Source: JBHELG01 sp046263195 | GTDB lineage: Bacteria > Actinomycetota > Nitriliruptoria > Nitriliruptorales > JAHWKO01 | Assembly: GCA_046263195.1 (NCBI GenBank) | Contig: JBHELG010000106.1 | Span: 1 to 16,172 of the forward strand | Length of the DNA stretch: 16,172 nucleotides | Direction of reading: 5' to 3' | Shown here: in pieces, positions 1 to 7,112 of the stretch | Position numbering within the stretch: position 1 is the stretch's first letter | Layout of the letters: every line of letters begins with the position of its first letter | Made by a program: the position numbers and the translations under genes | The notes under the pieces: generated by a model | What the model saw: only the letters and a program-made list of their open reading frames with translations | Told to the model about the DNA's origin: nothing | Database searches by the model: none

Positions 1-150
1 CCCGGGAGGCCGGTGTGACGGGCTTGGGTTCCCGGGGGACGCGAGGAGGGGGCTTGGCTTTCCCGGGAGGTCGGAGTGACGGGCTTGGGTTCCCGGGGGA
101 CGCGAGGAGGGGGCTTGGCATTCCCGGGAGGTCGGAGTGACGGGCTTGGG
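1..150. repeat. 61-bp G-rich tandem repeat upstream of lepA
   Basis: The unit starts with CCCGGGAGG at 1, 62 and 123, giving two full 61-bp copies and a 28-bp partial copy. Each unit splits into two related halves of about 30 bp, both starting CCCGGG and both containing a GGGCTTGG-like end (half-units at 1, 31, 62, 92 and 123). Copies 1 and 2 differ at only a few positions. The array probably extends left of the window. No ORF with coding character was seen in it. It ends next to a short inverted repeat and lies about 80 bp upstream of the chosen lepA start, so it may be part of that gene's leader or promoter region. Role unknown. Confidence 0.85.
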
Positions 151-168
151 CAAGATTGGACCATCTTG
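151..168. other. Short inverted repeat at the end of the 61-bp array
   Basis: CAAGAT (151-156) and ATCTTG (163-168) are perfect inverted arms around a 6-nt loop. The hairpin directly follows the last partial 61-bp repeat. A possible in-frame TTG start for lepA (156) falls inside it, which is one reason a later start is preferred. It could be a small leader hairpin or chance. Confidence 0.35.
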
Positions 169-227
169 GGCTGGAGAGGGCTTCCGATACCCTGAGCCGT
201 CCCCTTCCTCGCGAGGTTTCTCGTCTC

Positions 228-2069
228 GTGACCTACCCACTCGAGCGGATCCGCAACTTCTGCATCATCGCCCATGTCGATCATGGCAAGTCGACGTTGG
301 CTGATCGCATCCTTCAGCTGGCCGGGCTCGTCGAGCCGCGCAAGATGCGCGACCAATACCTGGACCGGATGGACATCGAGCGGGAACGGGGCATCACCAT
401 CAAGGCCCAGGCGGTGCGCATCCCCTACCAGGCGGCCGAGGGTCAGGAGTACCTGCTCAACCTCATCGATACTCCCGGCCACGTGGACTTCTCCTACGAG
501 GTGAGCCGGGCCATGGCGGCCTGCGAGGGCGCGATCCTGCTCGTCGATGCCGCGCAAGGGGTAGAGGCGCAGACCATTGCCAACCTCTACCTGGCGGTCG
601 ACTCAGGCCTCGAGGTCATTCCGGTCCTGAACAAGATCGACTTGCCGTCCGCCCAGACCGAGCGGGTCACGGACGAGATCGTCTCTCTGCTGGGAGGATC
701 CGCTGAGGACGTCCTGGCAATCTCGGCGAAAACCGGCACGGGCGTCGAGCGCGTGCTCGATGCCGTCGTGTCGCTCGTTCCGCCTCCGCGAGGGGATCCG
801 GAGGCTCCGACGCGAGCGCTTGTTTTTGACTCCGTCTACGACCCCTACGTGGGGGTCGTCGTCTATTGCCGGGTCGTGGACGGGCGGCTCGCCAGAGGCG
901 ACCGCGTCCGTCTCATGGCCACCGGGTTCGAGTCCGAGATCAACGAGCTCGGAGTCATCTCGCCCGAGCCTGCCCCGGTGGAGGAGCTCGGCCCCGGCGA
1001 GGTCGGCTACCTCGCAGCGTCGATCAAAGAGGTGAGGCAGGCCAAGATCGGCGACACCATCACCATCGCTGGGGGGGCGGGTTCGGGGCGTTCCGCCACT
1101 ACGCCCCTGCCCGGCTACCACGAACCGCTGCCGATGGTGTTCAGCGGCCTCTACCCCCTCGATTCGAACGACTTTCCCCTCCTCCGTGACGCTTTGGACC
1201 GGCTCCGGTTAAACGATTCGTCGTTCGTGTATGAGCCGGAGACCTCGCCGGCGCTCGGGTTCGGGTTCCGGTGTGGCTTTCTCGGTCTGCTCCACCTGGA
1301 GATCGTCATGGAGCGACTCGAGCGCGAGTACGACATTCCGTTGCTGGCGACGACTGCGAGTGTCCGTTACCGCGTCGTGCTCGAAACCCCTCAGGCGGAG
1401 GTAGTGGAAGTCTCGAACCCGCAGGATCTGCCGGCTTCGAACCGGGTCACGCGGATCGAGGAGCCCATGGTGAAGGCGATGCTCCTCACCCCTGCAGACT
1501 ATGTGGGCCCGGTGATGCAGCTGTGTGAGGCGCGCCGGGGCGAGCTGCTCGCGATGGACTACCTGTCGGAGGAGCGGGTGGAACTCCGTTACCGGCTTCC
1601 GCTCGCCGAGATCATCACGGACTTCTTCGATCAGTTGAAGTCGAGGACGCGGGGATACGCCTCGCTCGACTACGAGCGTGACGGGTACGCCTCCGCCGAT
1701 CTCGTCAAGGTTGACATCCTGCTCCACGGCGAGCCGATCGACGCCTTCTCGAACATCGTCCACCGTGAAAAGGCCTACGCCTACGGGAAGGTGATCGTCT
1801 CCAAGCTGAAAGAGCTCATCCCGCGGCAACTCTTCGACGTGCCGGTGCAGGCGGCCATGGGCAGCAAGATCATCGCGCGCGAGACGATCAAGGCCAAGCG
1901 CAAAGACGTGCTCGCCAAGTGCTATGGGGGGGACGTGACGCGCAAGCGCAAGCTCCTCGAAAAACAGAAGGAGGGGAAGAAGCGCATGAAGATGCTCGGT
2001 TCCGTCGAAGTCCCGCAGGAAGCCTTCGTGGCGGCTCTGCGCGCCGGAAGCGAGGAGCGGGCCAGGTGA
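228..2069 (+). CDS. lepA: Elongation factor 4 (LepA), ribosome-associated GTPase
   Basis: LepA/EF4 is a translational GTPase that binds the ribosome, is linked to back-translocation and initiation or assembly quality control, and resembles EF-G. Visible motifs, numbered from GTG 228 (613 aa): G1 AHVDHGKS at 15-22, the RERGITIK switch, G3 DTPGH at 81-85 and G4 NKID at 135-138. These are followed by the EF-G-like domains and the LepA-specific C-terminus ending in MKMLGSVEVPQEAF. The frame stays open to a TTG at 156 (637 aa). GTG 228 is preferred because it gives the usual N-terminus just before IRNFCIIAHVDHGKST and the usual length near 600 aa, and because codons 156-227 have weak coding bias. 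GAGG at 213-216 is a rather distant ribosome site. The stop overlaps the hemW start by 4 nt. Two 7-G runs occur at about 1071 and 1926. Identity is certain, the start less so. Confidence 0.95.
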   Translation: MTYPLERIRNFCIIAHVDHGKSTLADRILQLAGLVEPRKMRDQYLDRMDIERERGITIKAQAVRIPYQAAEGQEYLLNLIDTPGHVDFSYEVSRAMAACEGAILLVDAAQGVEAQTIANLYLAVDSGLEVIPVLNKIDLPSAQTERVTDEIVSLLGGSAEDVLAISAKTGTGVERVLDAVVSLVPPPRGDPEAPTRALVFDSVYDPYVGVVVYCRVVDGRLARGDRVRLMATGFESEINELGVISPEPAPVEELGPGEVGYLAASIKEVRQAKIGDTITIAGGAGSGRSATTPLPGYHEPLPMVFSGLYPLDSNDFPLLRDALDRLRLNDSSFVYEPETSPALGFGFRCGFLGLLHLEIVMERLEREYDIPLLATTASVRYRVVLETPQAEVVEVSNPQDLPASNRVTRIEEPMVKAMLLTPADYVGPVMQLCEARRGELLAMDYLSEERVELRYRLPLAEIITDFFDQLKSRTRGYASLDYERDGYASADLVKVDILLHGEPIDAFSNIVHREKAYAYGKVIVSKLKELIPRQLFDVPVQAAMGSKIIARETIKAKRKDVLAKCYGGDVTRKRKLLEKQKEGKKRMKMLGSVEVPQEAFVAALRAGSEERAR

Positions 2070-3319
2070 CGGAGCCGGGGCAGACGAGCCTCAGCTCACG
2101 CTGGCTCACAGACCCTGTCGAATGCGGCGAAAAAGCGGGCTTCGGCATCTACCTTCACGTTCCCTTCTGCGCCCACCGTTGCGGCTACTGCGACTTCGCC
2201 ACCTACGACGACCGCGACCAGCTCATGGGCCGCTACGTGGCGGCGCTACACCTCGACATCGACCGCTGGGCGGACAGAGGCCCGTGGCCCTGGGCAAGCC
2301 GGCCGCAGGCCGGCGGGTGGGGCGGGTCTCATGAGCAAGATGGGGGCTGGCACGGGTGGCCCCCGGTCACCTCCGTTTACGTCGGAGGCGGCACCCCGAC
2401 GCTCCTTCCACCCGAGGACCTCGCCGGGATCCTCGTCGCGGTGCGCCGTCGCTTCTTCGTGTCAGCGGCGGCCGAGATCACAGTGGAGGCGAACCCCGAG
2501 AGCGTCGACGAGAGGGTTCTGACCAGCCTCGTCGCCGCGGGGGTGAACCGGCTGAGTATCGGTGCGCAATCGTTCTCAGCGCACGTTCTGACCACACTCG
2601 AGCGGCGTCACGATCCCGAGAGACCGCTGGTCGCAGTGGCCGCGGCGCGCGAGGCCGGCCTGAAAAACGTGAGCATCGACCTCATTTACGGCACGCCGGG
2701 GGAGTCCGACCAAGACTGGGAGGGGACCGTACAGGCCGTGCTCGCCGCACAGACCGAGCACGTTTCGGCCTACGCGTTGACGGTGGCAGCGAATACGCCG
2801 CTCGCGCGGCGAGTGGCTACCGGTGCCATGACCCCCCCCGACGGAGACGTCCAGCGACGCCGTTTCGACCTGATCCGCGAACGGCTCGCGGACGCCGGGT
2901 TCGACCACTACGAGGTGGCCAACTGGGCGAGGAGCTCCGCTTACCGCTGTCGCCACAACCTCCTGTACTGGCGCCACGGCGACTACCTCGGCATCGGTGT
3001 CGGGGCCCACAGCCACTATCGAGGACGTCGCTGGTGGTCGCATCGATCCATCGAGCGCTTCTGCGCCGCGATCGAACAGGGCGAGCCTGCGCTTTCGGGG
3101 GCCGAATCTCCCAGCGAGCACGAGCGTTCGGAGGAACGGCTGCTGCTCGGGCTGCGCCTGAAGGACGGGCTGCACCCCTGTGACCTTCCACCCCTGCGAC
3201 GAGAGGCCGTCGAGGACATCGTGCGAGCCGGGTTGGCGCGGGTGTGCTGCGGCCGGCTCCAGGCGACCGACGCCGGCTGGTTTCTCCTCGACGAGACGCT
3301 CGCCCGTCTGCTCGCCTGA
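2066..3319 (+). CDS. hemW: HemW, radical SAM heme chaperone-like protein
   Basis: HemW belongs to the HemN-related radical SAM family. It is regarded as a heme-binding chaperone rather than a coproporphyrinogen oxidase. From GTG 2066 the protein has 417 aa. The [4Fe-4S] motif CxxxCxxC is C35, C39, C42 (CAHRCGYCDF), and the next position is Phe rather than the fourth Cys of true HemN. GGGTP follows at 107-111 and the HemW-type HN..YW motif at 287-292. The start is set by the GTGA overlap with the lepA stop and a GAGGAG site at 2052-2057, spacing 8. Residues 73-98 form a Gly/Trp-rich segment between the first helix and VTSVYVGGGTP that looks like an insertion of about 26 aa, and it contains a palindromic repeat in the DNA. 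An 8-C run lies at 2832-2839. The gene converges on the small minus-strand gene 17 bp away. Confidence 0.92.
   Translation: MTEPGQTSLSSRWLTDPVECGEKAGFGIYLHVPFCAHRCGYCDFATYDDRDQLMGRYVAALHLDIDRWADRGPWPWASRPQAGGWGGSHEQDGGWHGWPPVTSVYVGGGTPTLLPPEDLAGILVAVRRRFFVSAAAEITVEANPESVDERVLTSLVAAGVNRLSIGAQSFSAHVLTTLERRHDPERPLVAVAAAREAGLKNVSIDLIYGTPGESDQDWEGTVQAVLAAQTEHVSAYALTVAANTPLARRVATGAMTPPDGDVQRRRFDLIRERLADAGFDHYEVANWARSSAYRCRHNLLYWRHGDYLGIGVGAHSHYRGRRWWSHRSIERFCAAIEQGEPALSGAESPSEHERSEERLLLGLRLKDGLHPCDLPPLRREAVEDIVRAGLARVCCGRLQATDAGWFLLDETLARLLA
2298..2327 (+). repeat. Palindromic G-rich element inside hemW
   Basis: Perfect arms GCCGGCC (2298-2304) and GGCCGGC (2308-2314) flank the 3-nt loop GCA and are followed directly by GGGTGGGGCGGG. 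This is the same architecture as the elements at 6270-6340 and 16111-16172: a GC stem of about 7 bp, a 3-nt loop and a GGGAGGGCGGG-like tail. It differs in stem sequence. It is translated as part of the unusual Gly/Trp-rich segment of HemW, in a different frame from the copies at the window end. Membership in the family is an inference from shared layout, not near-identity. Confidence 0.55.
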
Positions 3320-3336
3320 CCAGATCGGGCAGCGCG

Positions 3337-3612
3337 CTACGACTGCTCGTCCCCTCCGGGTGCTTCGTTCGCCTCCTCGATCGCTTCCCGGATGATGCGC
3401 CTCACGCGTCGGTCCTGAAGTCGGATCCGAATGCGGTGCACTACGAACCACAGAGTGAAAAGCGTGGTCACCGCCCCGACGGCAGCCATCGTCGCCTTCC
3501 TGCGCAGCGTTTCCGCCGGAGGGAGTGCCTCGCCCAGCTCATCGAGTTCCGCATCGATGCGGCCCCGGATCTCGTCGATCTCTCTCATGGTCCGAGCCGG
3601 TCCTTCGCTCAT
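3337..3612 (-). CDS. Small single-pass membrane protein, DUF3618-like
   Basis: The product is 91 aa. Residues 9-32 carry an amphipathic, acidic pattern (EIRGRIDAELDELGEALPP) that resembles the short DUF3618 motif of actinobacterial proteins of unknown function. A single hydrophobic helix follows at about 40-60. After it comes a basic stretch (RIRIRLQDRRVRRIIREA) and an acidic tail, suggesting a membrane anchor with a charged segment on the cytoplasmic side. The start at 3612 is set by a strong minus-strand site, GGGAGG about 7 nt upstream. A longer frame to 3738 exists but has no ribosome site and crosses a GC-rich hairpin. The gene points against hemW, leaving 17 bp between the two stop codons. 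No enzymatic motif is visible. The DUF3618 link is from memory of the motif and is not certain. Confidence 0.7.
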   Translation of the reverse strand: MSEGPARTMREIDEIRGRIDAELDELGEALPPAETLRRKATMAAVGAVTTLFTLWFVVHRIRIRLQDRRVRRIIREAIEEANEAPGGDEQS

Positions 3613-4033
3613 GTCGCGTCCTCCCGCAAGGCGCTTCGCCCCTCCGGGCGCTAGCGGAGGCTCGAGCATACGACGGCGTGAGAAGCGGACAGCTGCTCCG
3701 GCACCCGCGACGAGTTTGATTCCGACGACGAGCCGCACCAGCGGCTCTGCTCGGAGCGCAACTCCGTCGTAGCTCGGTCGCGCAGCCTCTCAGGGGCCGG
3801 GGAGCACTCCATCTGCTGCCTTCCGACGCTGTGGAGAGTGTCCCGAAGACCCGACTCGCCTTGGTGGACGAACGGACGGCCGAGCGGAAGGACTGCTGAA
3901 CCCACAACCCTGACTGGCAGTGACGGACAATAGGCGCGGTACCATCCTTCGGGCGGATGTTCGAGGGCACGAGTTCGGTCACTCTGGGGGAGGCCGCGTT
4001 CAGCAGACGTGCGGGAGGAGGTGTTCGACGACC
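3613..4033. promoter_or_regulatory. Divergent spacer between the DUF3618-like gene and hrcA
   Basis: This 421-bp stretch separates two divergent genes and must hold both promoters. Open frames crossing it in several directions are Ser/Arg-rich and look like shadows. On the minus strand TATGCT (3670-3665) could be a -10 for the small membrane gene. On the plus strand TACCAT (3940-3945) could be a -10 for hrcA. Neither has a convincing -35. No CIRCE operator was found. A strong GGGAGGAGG ends near 4021, 12 nt before the hrcA GTG. Confidence 0.35.
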
Positions 4034-5107
4034 GTGGCCGACGCACAGCAGGCTCCGCTCGATCCGCGCAAGGCAGCGATCCTCATGGCCATCGTGCGGG
4101 AGTATGTGCGGTCCGCGGAGCCCGTAGCGTCGAAGCGGATCGTCGAGAACTATGACCTGGGGGTTTCCACCGCCACCGTGCGCAACGAGATGGCCGCACT
4201 CGAGGAAGCCGGTTACATCTCCCAGCCCCACACTTCGGCGGGGCGGGTTCCCGCGGACAAGGGCTACCGCTACTTCGTCGACTCCATCGAAGAGTTGCGG
4301 CCTCTGGGAGAGGCACAGCGTCTCGCCCTGCAGGGATTCCTCCTTCAGTCACGTGACCTCGAAGACCTGCTGCGGCGCACGACCCGCGTTCTAGCTCAGT
4401 TGACCCATTATGCCGCGCTCGTGCTCGCACCCGCCCTCGACCGTTCGCGCTTGAAGCTCGTGGACCTTGTGGCCCTCTCGTCGCAGACCGTGCTGGTGCT
4501 GCTCATAGCGGACACCGGTCGCGTCGAGAAGCGAGTCCTCGAGCTGCCGGGTGCGGTCTCCGAAGCGGACCTCGAGCGAGTGCGAACCCTGTTGAACGAG
4601 GCCACCGCCGGTCTGCGCATGTCGGACCTCCCCGGGGTTGCGCAGCGACTCGTCGAGGACACTCCGGTTGAACTGCGGGAGCTCGTGGAGCGAGTGGCAG
4701 GCGCCTTTGCCTCCGATATCGTCCGCCCGCCGGTGGACCACGTGTTCGTGGGCGGTCAGGCGGCGCTCGCCGGGGAGGGCGGGTTCGACGTCCACGAACT
4801 GGAGCGGGTGTTCGAACTGCTGGAGGAACAGGTCACTCTGGGACGGGTGCTCGCCGAATGTGCCATCCTCGACCGTCCTCTCGTGCGCATCGGGGAGGAG
4901 AACGAGCCCATCGAGGGATTGCGCGTCGCATCCATCGTGGCAACAGGCTATGGAGAGGAGGCTCCTGGTTCGCTTGGCGTGCTCGGACCAACCCGAATGG
5001 ATTACCCTGCGGTACTCGCTGCGGTGAAGACCGTCGCCGACTACCTCCACTCATCGCTCCGGTCTCTGACCGAGGCGTCGGACGAGGCGGGGGGAAGACG
5101 CACATGA
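4034..5107 (+). CDS. hrcA: Heat-inducible transcription repressor HrcA
   Basis: HrcA represses chaperone operons by binding CIRCE operators, and its activity depends on GroEL. From GTG 4034 the product is 357 aa. The N-terminal winged-helix domain (about 10-75) carries the family signature VSTATVRNEMAALEEAGYI followed by PHTSAGRVPADKGYRYF. The remainder is the GAF-like and dimerisation region, with GEEN and a C-terminal helix (TVADYLHSSLRSLTEA). The frame is open upstream to 3920, but the added residues do not look like HrcA. GTG 4034 follows a strong GGGAGGAGG at the slightly long spacing of about 12 nt. dnaJ starts 33 bp after its stop, so the two are probably co-transcribed, the usual hrcA-dnaJ pairing. 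No CIRCE is visible upstream, so autoregulation is not supported by the sequence. Confidence 0.93.
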   Translation: MADAQQAPLDPRKAAILMAIVREYVRSAEPVASKRIVENYDLGVSTATVRNEMAALEEAGYISQPHTSAGRVPADKGYRYFVDSIEELRPLGEAQRLALQGFLLQSRDLEDLLRRTTRVLAQLTHYAALVLAPALDRSRLKLVDLVALSSQTVLVLLIADTGRVEKRVLELPGAVSEADLERVRTLLNEATAGLRMSDLPGVAQRLVEDTPVELRELVERVAGAFASDIVRPPVDHVFVGGQAALAGEGGFDVHELERVFELLEEQVTLGRVLAECAILDRPLVRIGEENEPIEGLRVASIVATGYGEEAPGSLGVLGPTRMDYPAVLAAVKTVADYLHSSLRSLTEASDEAGGRRT

Positions 5108-5140
5108 CCCGGCACCAAGGGTGGGAGGGCACGAAAGCCA

Positions 5141-6259
5141 GTGGCTGATCTCTACGGGCTGTTGGGCGTGTCCCGGGACGCGACCCAGGAGGAGATCAAG
5201 CGCGCCTATCGACGGCAGGCCCGGTCGCTCCATCCGGACGCCGGTGGTGACGAGGAGGCCTTCAAAAACGCCACGCGCGCGTACGAGGTCCTGTCGGATC
5301 CTCACAAGCGCGCCCGCTACGACCGTTTCGGCGACGAGGGTGATCGCAGGACCGATCCGTTCGCGGACTTCGCGGCCGGCTTCGGCTCGTTTGGCGGGCT
5401 GTCCGACGTCATAGACGCCTTCTTCGGCGGCGGTTCGTTCGGTGGGACCACCACTCGGCCCCGCACGAGCTCGCCTGGACGTGACGTCCTCGTCACGGTC
5501 GAGCTCGACCTCGAGGAGGTGGCGACTGGGGCGCGTCGGGACGTGGAAGTGGACGTGGCGGGGCGTTGCGACGCCTGTGATGGCACCGGCTCCGAGAGCG
5601 GGAACGGAGCCGTGACCTGCCCGACCTGTGGCGGGGCGGGACAGGTGCGACGGATCGTCCGCTCGGCATTCGGGCAGGTGGCCACTGCTCGACCTTGTCC
5701 GGGGTGCGAGGGCACTGGTCGCAACCTCGCTGATCCCTGCCAAACCTGCCGAGGCGAGGGTCGTCATGCCTCGAGCCGGACGGTCACCGTCGATATCCCA
5801 CCAGGAATCGACGACGGGACTCGGCTGAGAATTGCCCGCGCTGGTGAAGCTGGCCGTCGCGGAGCTCCACCCGGCGATCTCTATGTCGAGACGCGGGTGC
5901 GCCCGCACGACGTCTTCACACGAGAGGGACGTGATCTCTGGTGTGACGTGACCGTGCCGTTCGTGCATGCCGCTTTGGGCGCGACCCTCGACGTTCCCAC
6001 CATCAGGGGAGAAAACGTGGCCCTCGACTTGCCGGCCGGGGCCCAGCCGGGGGACGTCCTGGTGGTACGACGGGCCGGCATACCCCGCCAGAGCGGGCAC
6101 GACCCAGGCGACCTCCATGTGCGGTTGAACATCGAGGTGCCGCGAGAAATGTCTGACGAGGAGGAGCAGCTTCTGCGTCAGTTCGCCGAGCTGCGTGGGG
6201 AGAAACTCCCGCCGTCAGGACGCGGGCTTTTCCGTCGACTCCGCGAGGCGTTTCGCTGA
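5141..6259 (+). CDS. dnaJ: Chaperone protein DnaJ (Hsp40)
   Basis: DnaJ is the co-chaperone that delivers clients to DnaK and stimulates its ATPase. The 372-aa product has an N-terminal J domain with HPD at 31-33, a Gly/Phe-rich linker at about 72-102, and four zinc repeats CxxCxGxG at 143-150, 160-167, 186-193 and 200-207. The C-terminal peptide-binding beta domains follow, so this is a full type I DnaJ. The GTG start is supported by GGGAGGG at 5123-5129 (spacing 11) and gives the normal MADLYGLLGV opening. It follows hrcA by 33 bp. dnaK and grpE are not in the window. The 3' end is followed within 11 bp by the 39-bp palindromic repeats. Confidence 0.96.
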   Translation: MADLYGLLGVSRDATQEEIKRAYRRQARSLHPDAGGDEEAFKNATRAYEVLSDPHKRARYDRFGDEGDRRTDPFADFAAGFGSFGGLSDVIDAFFGGGSFGGTTTRPRTSSPGRDVLVTVELDLEEVATGARRDVEVDVAGRCDACDGTGSESGNGAVTCPTCGGAGQVRRIVRSAFGQVATARPCPGCEGTGRNLADPCQTCRGEGRHASSRTVTVDIPPGIDDGTRLRIARAGEAGRRGAPPGDLYVETRVRPHDVFTREGRDLWCDVTVPFVHAALGATLDVPTIRGENVALDLPAGAQPGDVLVVRRAGIPRQSGHDPGDLHVRLNIEVPREMSDEEEQLLRQFAELRGEKLPPSGRGLFRRLREAFR

Positions 6260-6269
6260 GCGGTGCCCG

Positions 6270-6340
6270 GGGCGCCGCCGAAGGCGGCGGGAGGGCGGGC
6301 CTGGATTCGGGCGCCGCCGAAGGCGGCGGGAGGGCGGGCC
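6270..6340 (+). repeat. Two-copy 39-bp palindromic repeat between dnaJ and rsmE
   Basis: Two copies lie 39 bp apart and share 32 identical bases (6270-6301 and 6309-6340). Each has CGCCGCC, the loop GAA, then GGCGGCG (6273-6289 and 6312-6328), a perfect 7-bp stem, followed by the tail GGGAGGGCGGGCC counted from the last stem bases. The spacer bases differ between copies. The unit is 13 codons long, and the frame that continues into rsmE reads Ala-Ala-Glu-Gly-rich sequence without a stop. No ribosome site for rsmE is visible between the second copy and its GTG start. It resembles REP-type extragenic palindromes in layout. Function unknown. Confidence 0.88.
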
Positions 6341-6354
6341 AGTTCCTCCCCTTC

Positions 6355-7077
6355 GTGTTTGTCGCAGGTCCGTACACCAGTGGAGAGGTCGTCTCGCTGG
6401 CACAAGACGACTACCACCATCTGTCGCGGGTCCTGCGGCTTCGGCCCGGTGATCCACTGGAGGTCTGTGACGGTCAGGGACGAGTCTGGCGGGGACGACT
6501 GTTGCCGGAGCGCAGGGTCCAGCTGGTCGAGGGACCTGACGTGCGACCGGCTCCCCATCCCCGTCTGCACGTCCTGCAGGCCTTGCCAAAGGGGCGAAAG
6601 CTCGACGAGGTCGTCGAGATCCTCGTGGAGCTCGGTGTCGAGCGCGTCACCCCGGTGGCTGCGGAGCGATCGGTTCCCCACCTGAGTGGTGAGAAGAGAG
6701 GCCGAGCACATCGGAGGTGGATGGCGGTGGCGAGGGCGGCCGCGGCCCAATCCCGCCGTGCATGGCTCCCGATCATCTCCGAGCTCGACGATGTCGAGTC
6801 AGCCGCGGCCGGCCTTGCTCGCGCCGGGGTCGGCGGCGTTGCGGCCCACGTCGGCGCGGCGACCCCCCTGTCACTCGCGCTCGCCGCCCTGCCACCCGAC
6901 ATCGAGGAGGTGGCAGTCGCGATTGGTCCTGAGGGCGGCTGGACCGATGCAGAAGTCGACCTTTGGCGCAGCAGCGGACTCGAGGCCGTCACTCTCGGGC
7001 CGAGCGTGCTTCGGACCGAGCACGCCGCCTTTGGTGCCTGCGCTGCCATCGCCTATGCGCTGGGCCGCATGGCCTGA
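6355..7077 (+). CDS. rsmE: 16S rRNA m3U1498 methyltransferase RsmE
   Basis: RsmE is a SPOUT-class, SAM-dependent enzyme that methylates N3 of U1498 in 16S rRNA. The 240-aa product has an N-terminal PUA-like part (HHLSRVLRLRPGD at 21-33) and the conserved ERSV (104-107) and AAAQSRR (129-135) motifs. The C-terminal knot has GPEGG at 191-195 and LGPSVLRTEHAA beginning at 214. The family usually has RxETA here, so His223 in place of Thr is a small deviation. The GTG at 6355 is chosen as the first start in the right area. It lacks a Shine-Dalgarno, and the frame is open through the upstream repeats, so the true N-terminus could be a few residues longer. rsmE after dnaJ is a common arrangement. Confidence 0.93.
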   Translation: MFVAGPYTSGEVVSLAQDDYHHLSRVLRLRPGDPLEVCDGQGRVWRGRLLPERRVQLVEGPDVRPAPHPRLHVLQALPKGRKLDEVVEILVELGVERVTPVAAERSVPHLSGEKRGRAHRRWMAVARAAAAQSRRAWLPIISELDDVESAAAGLARAGVGGVAAHVGAATPLSLALAALPPDIEEVAVAIGPEGGWTDAEVDLWRSSGLEAVTLGPSVLRTEHAAFGACAAIAYALGRMA

Positions 7078-7089
7078 CGATTCGGGGGG

Positions 7090-7095
7090 TAACCT
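7090..7095 (+). promoter_or_regulatory. Possible -10 box for the zinc-ribbon gene
   Basis: TAACCT fits the actinobacterial TANNNT -10 pattern and lies 13 bp after the rsmE stop. Transcription from it would start near 7102 and put both 65-bp repeats in the 5' leader of the gene at 7263. No -35 is recognisable. Confidence 0.3.
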
Positions 7096-7112
7096 GAGTC
7101 AGAGGTGCAATA

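Noticed and set aside
156..227. LepA N-terminal extension from TTG 156
   Set aside because: The codons lack the gene's third-position bias, the TTG lies in an inverted repeat with no near ribosome site, and GTG 228 gives the normal LepA N-terminus.
2356..3183. Long ORF of 275 aa overlapping hemW in another frame
   Set aside because: Extremely Arg-rich, typical of an out-of-frame reading of a high-GC gene. The HemW frame is clearly the coding one.
3803..3840. Possible CIRCE operator (AGCACTC ... GAGTG)
   Set aside because: The arms match only partly and are about 26 nt apart instead of 9.
3651..4046. Minus-strand ORF of 131 aa in the hrcA upstream spacer
   Set aside because: Ser/Arg-rich, low-complexity composition, no ribosome site and no recognisable motif. 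It looks like an open frame caused by high GC.
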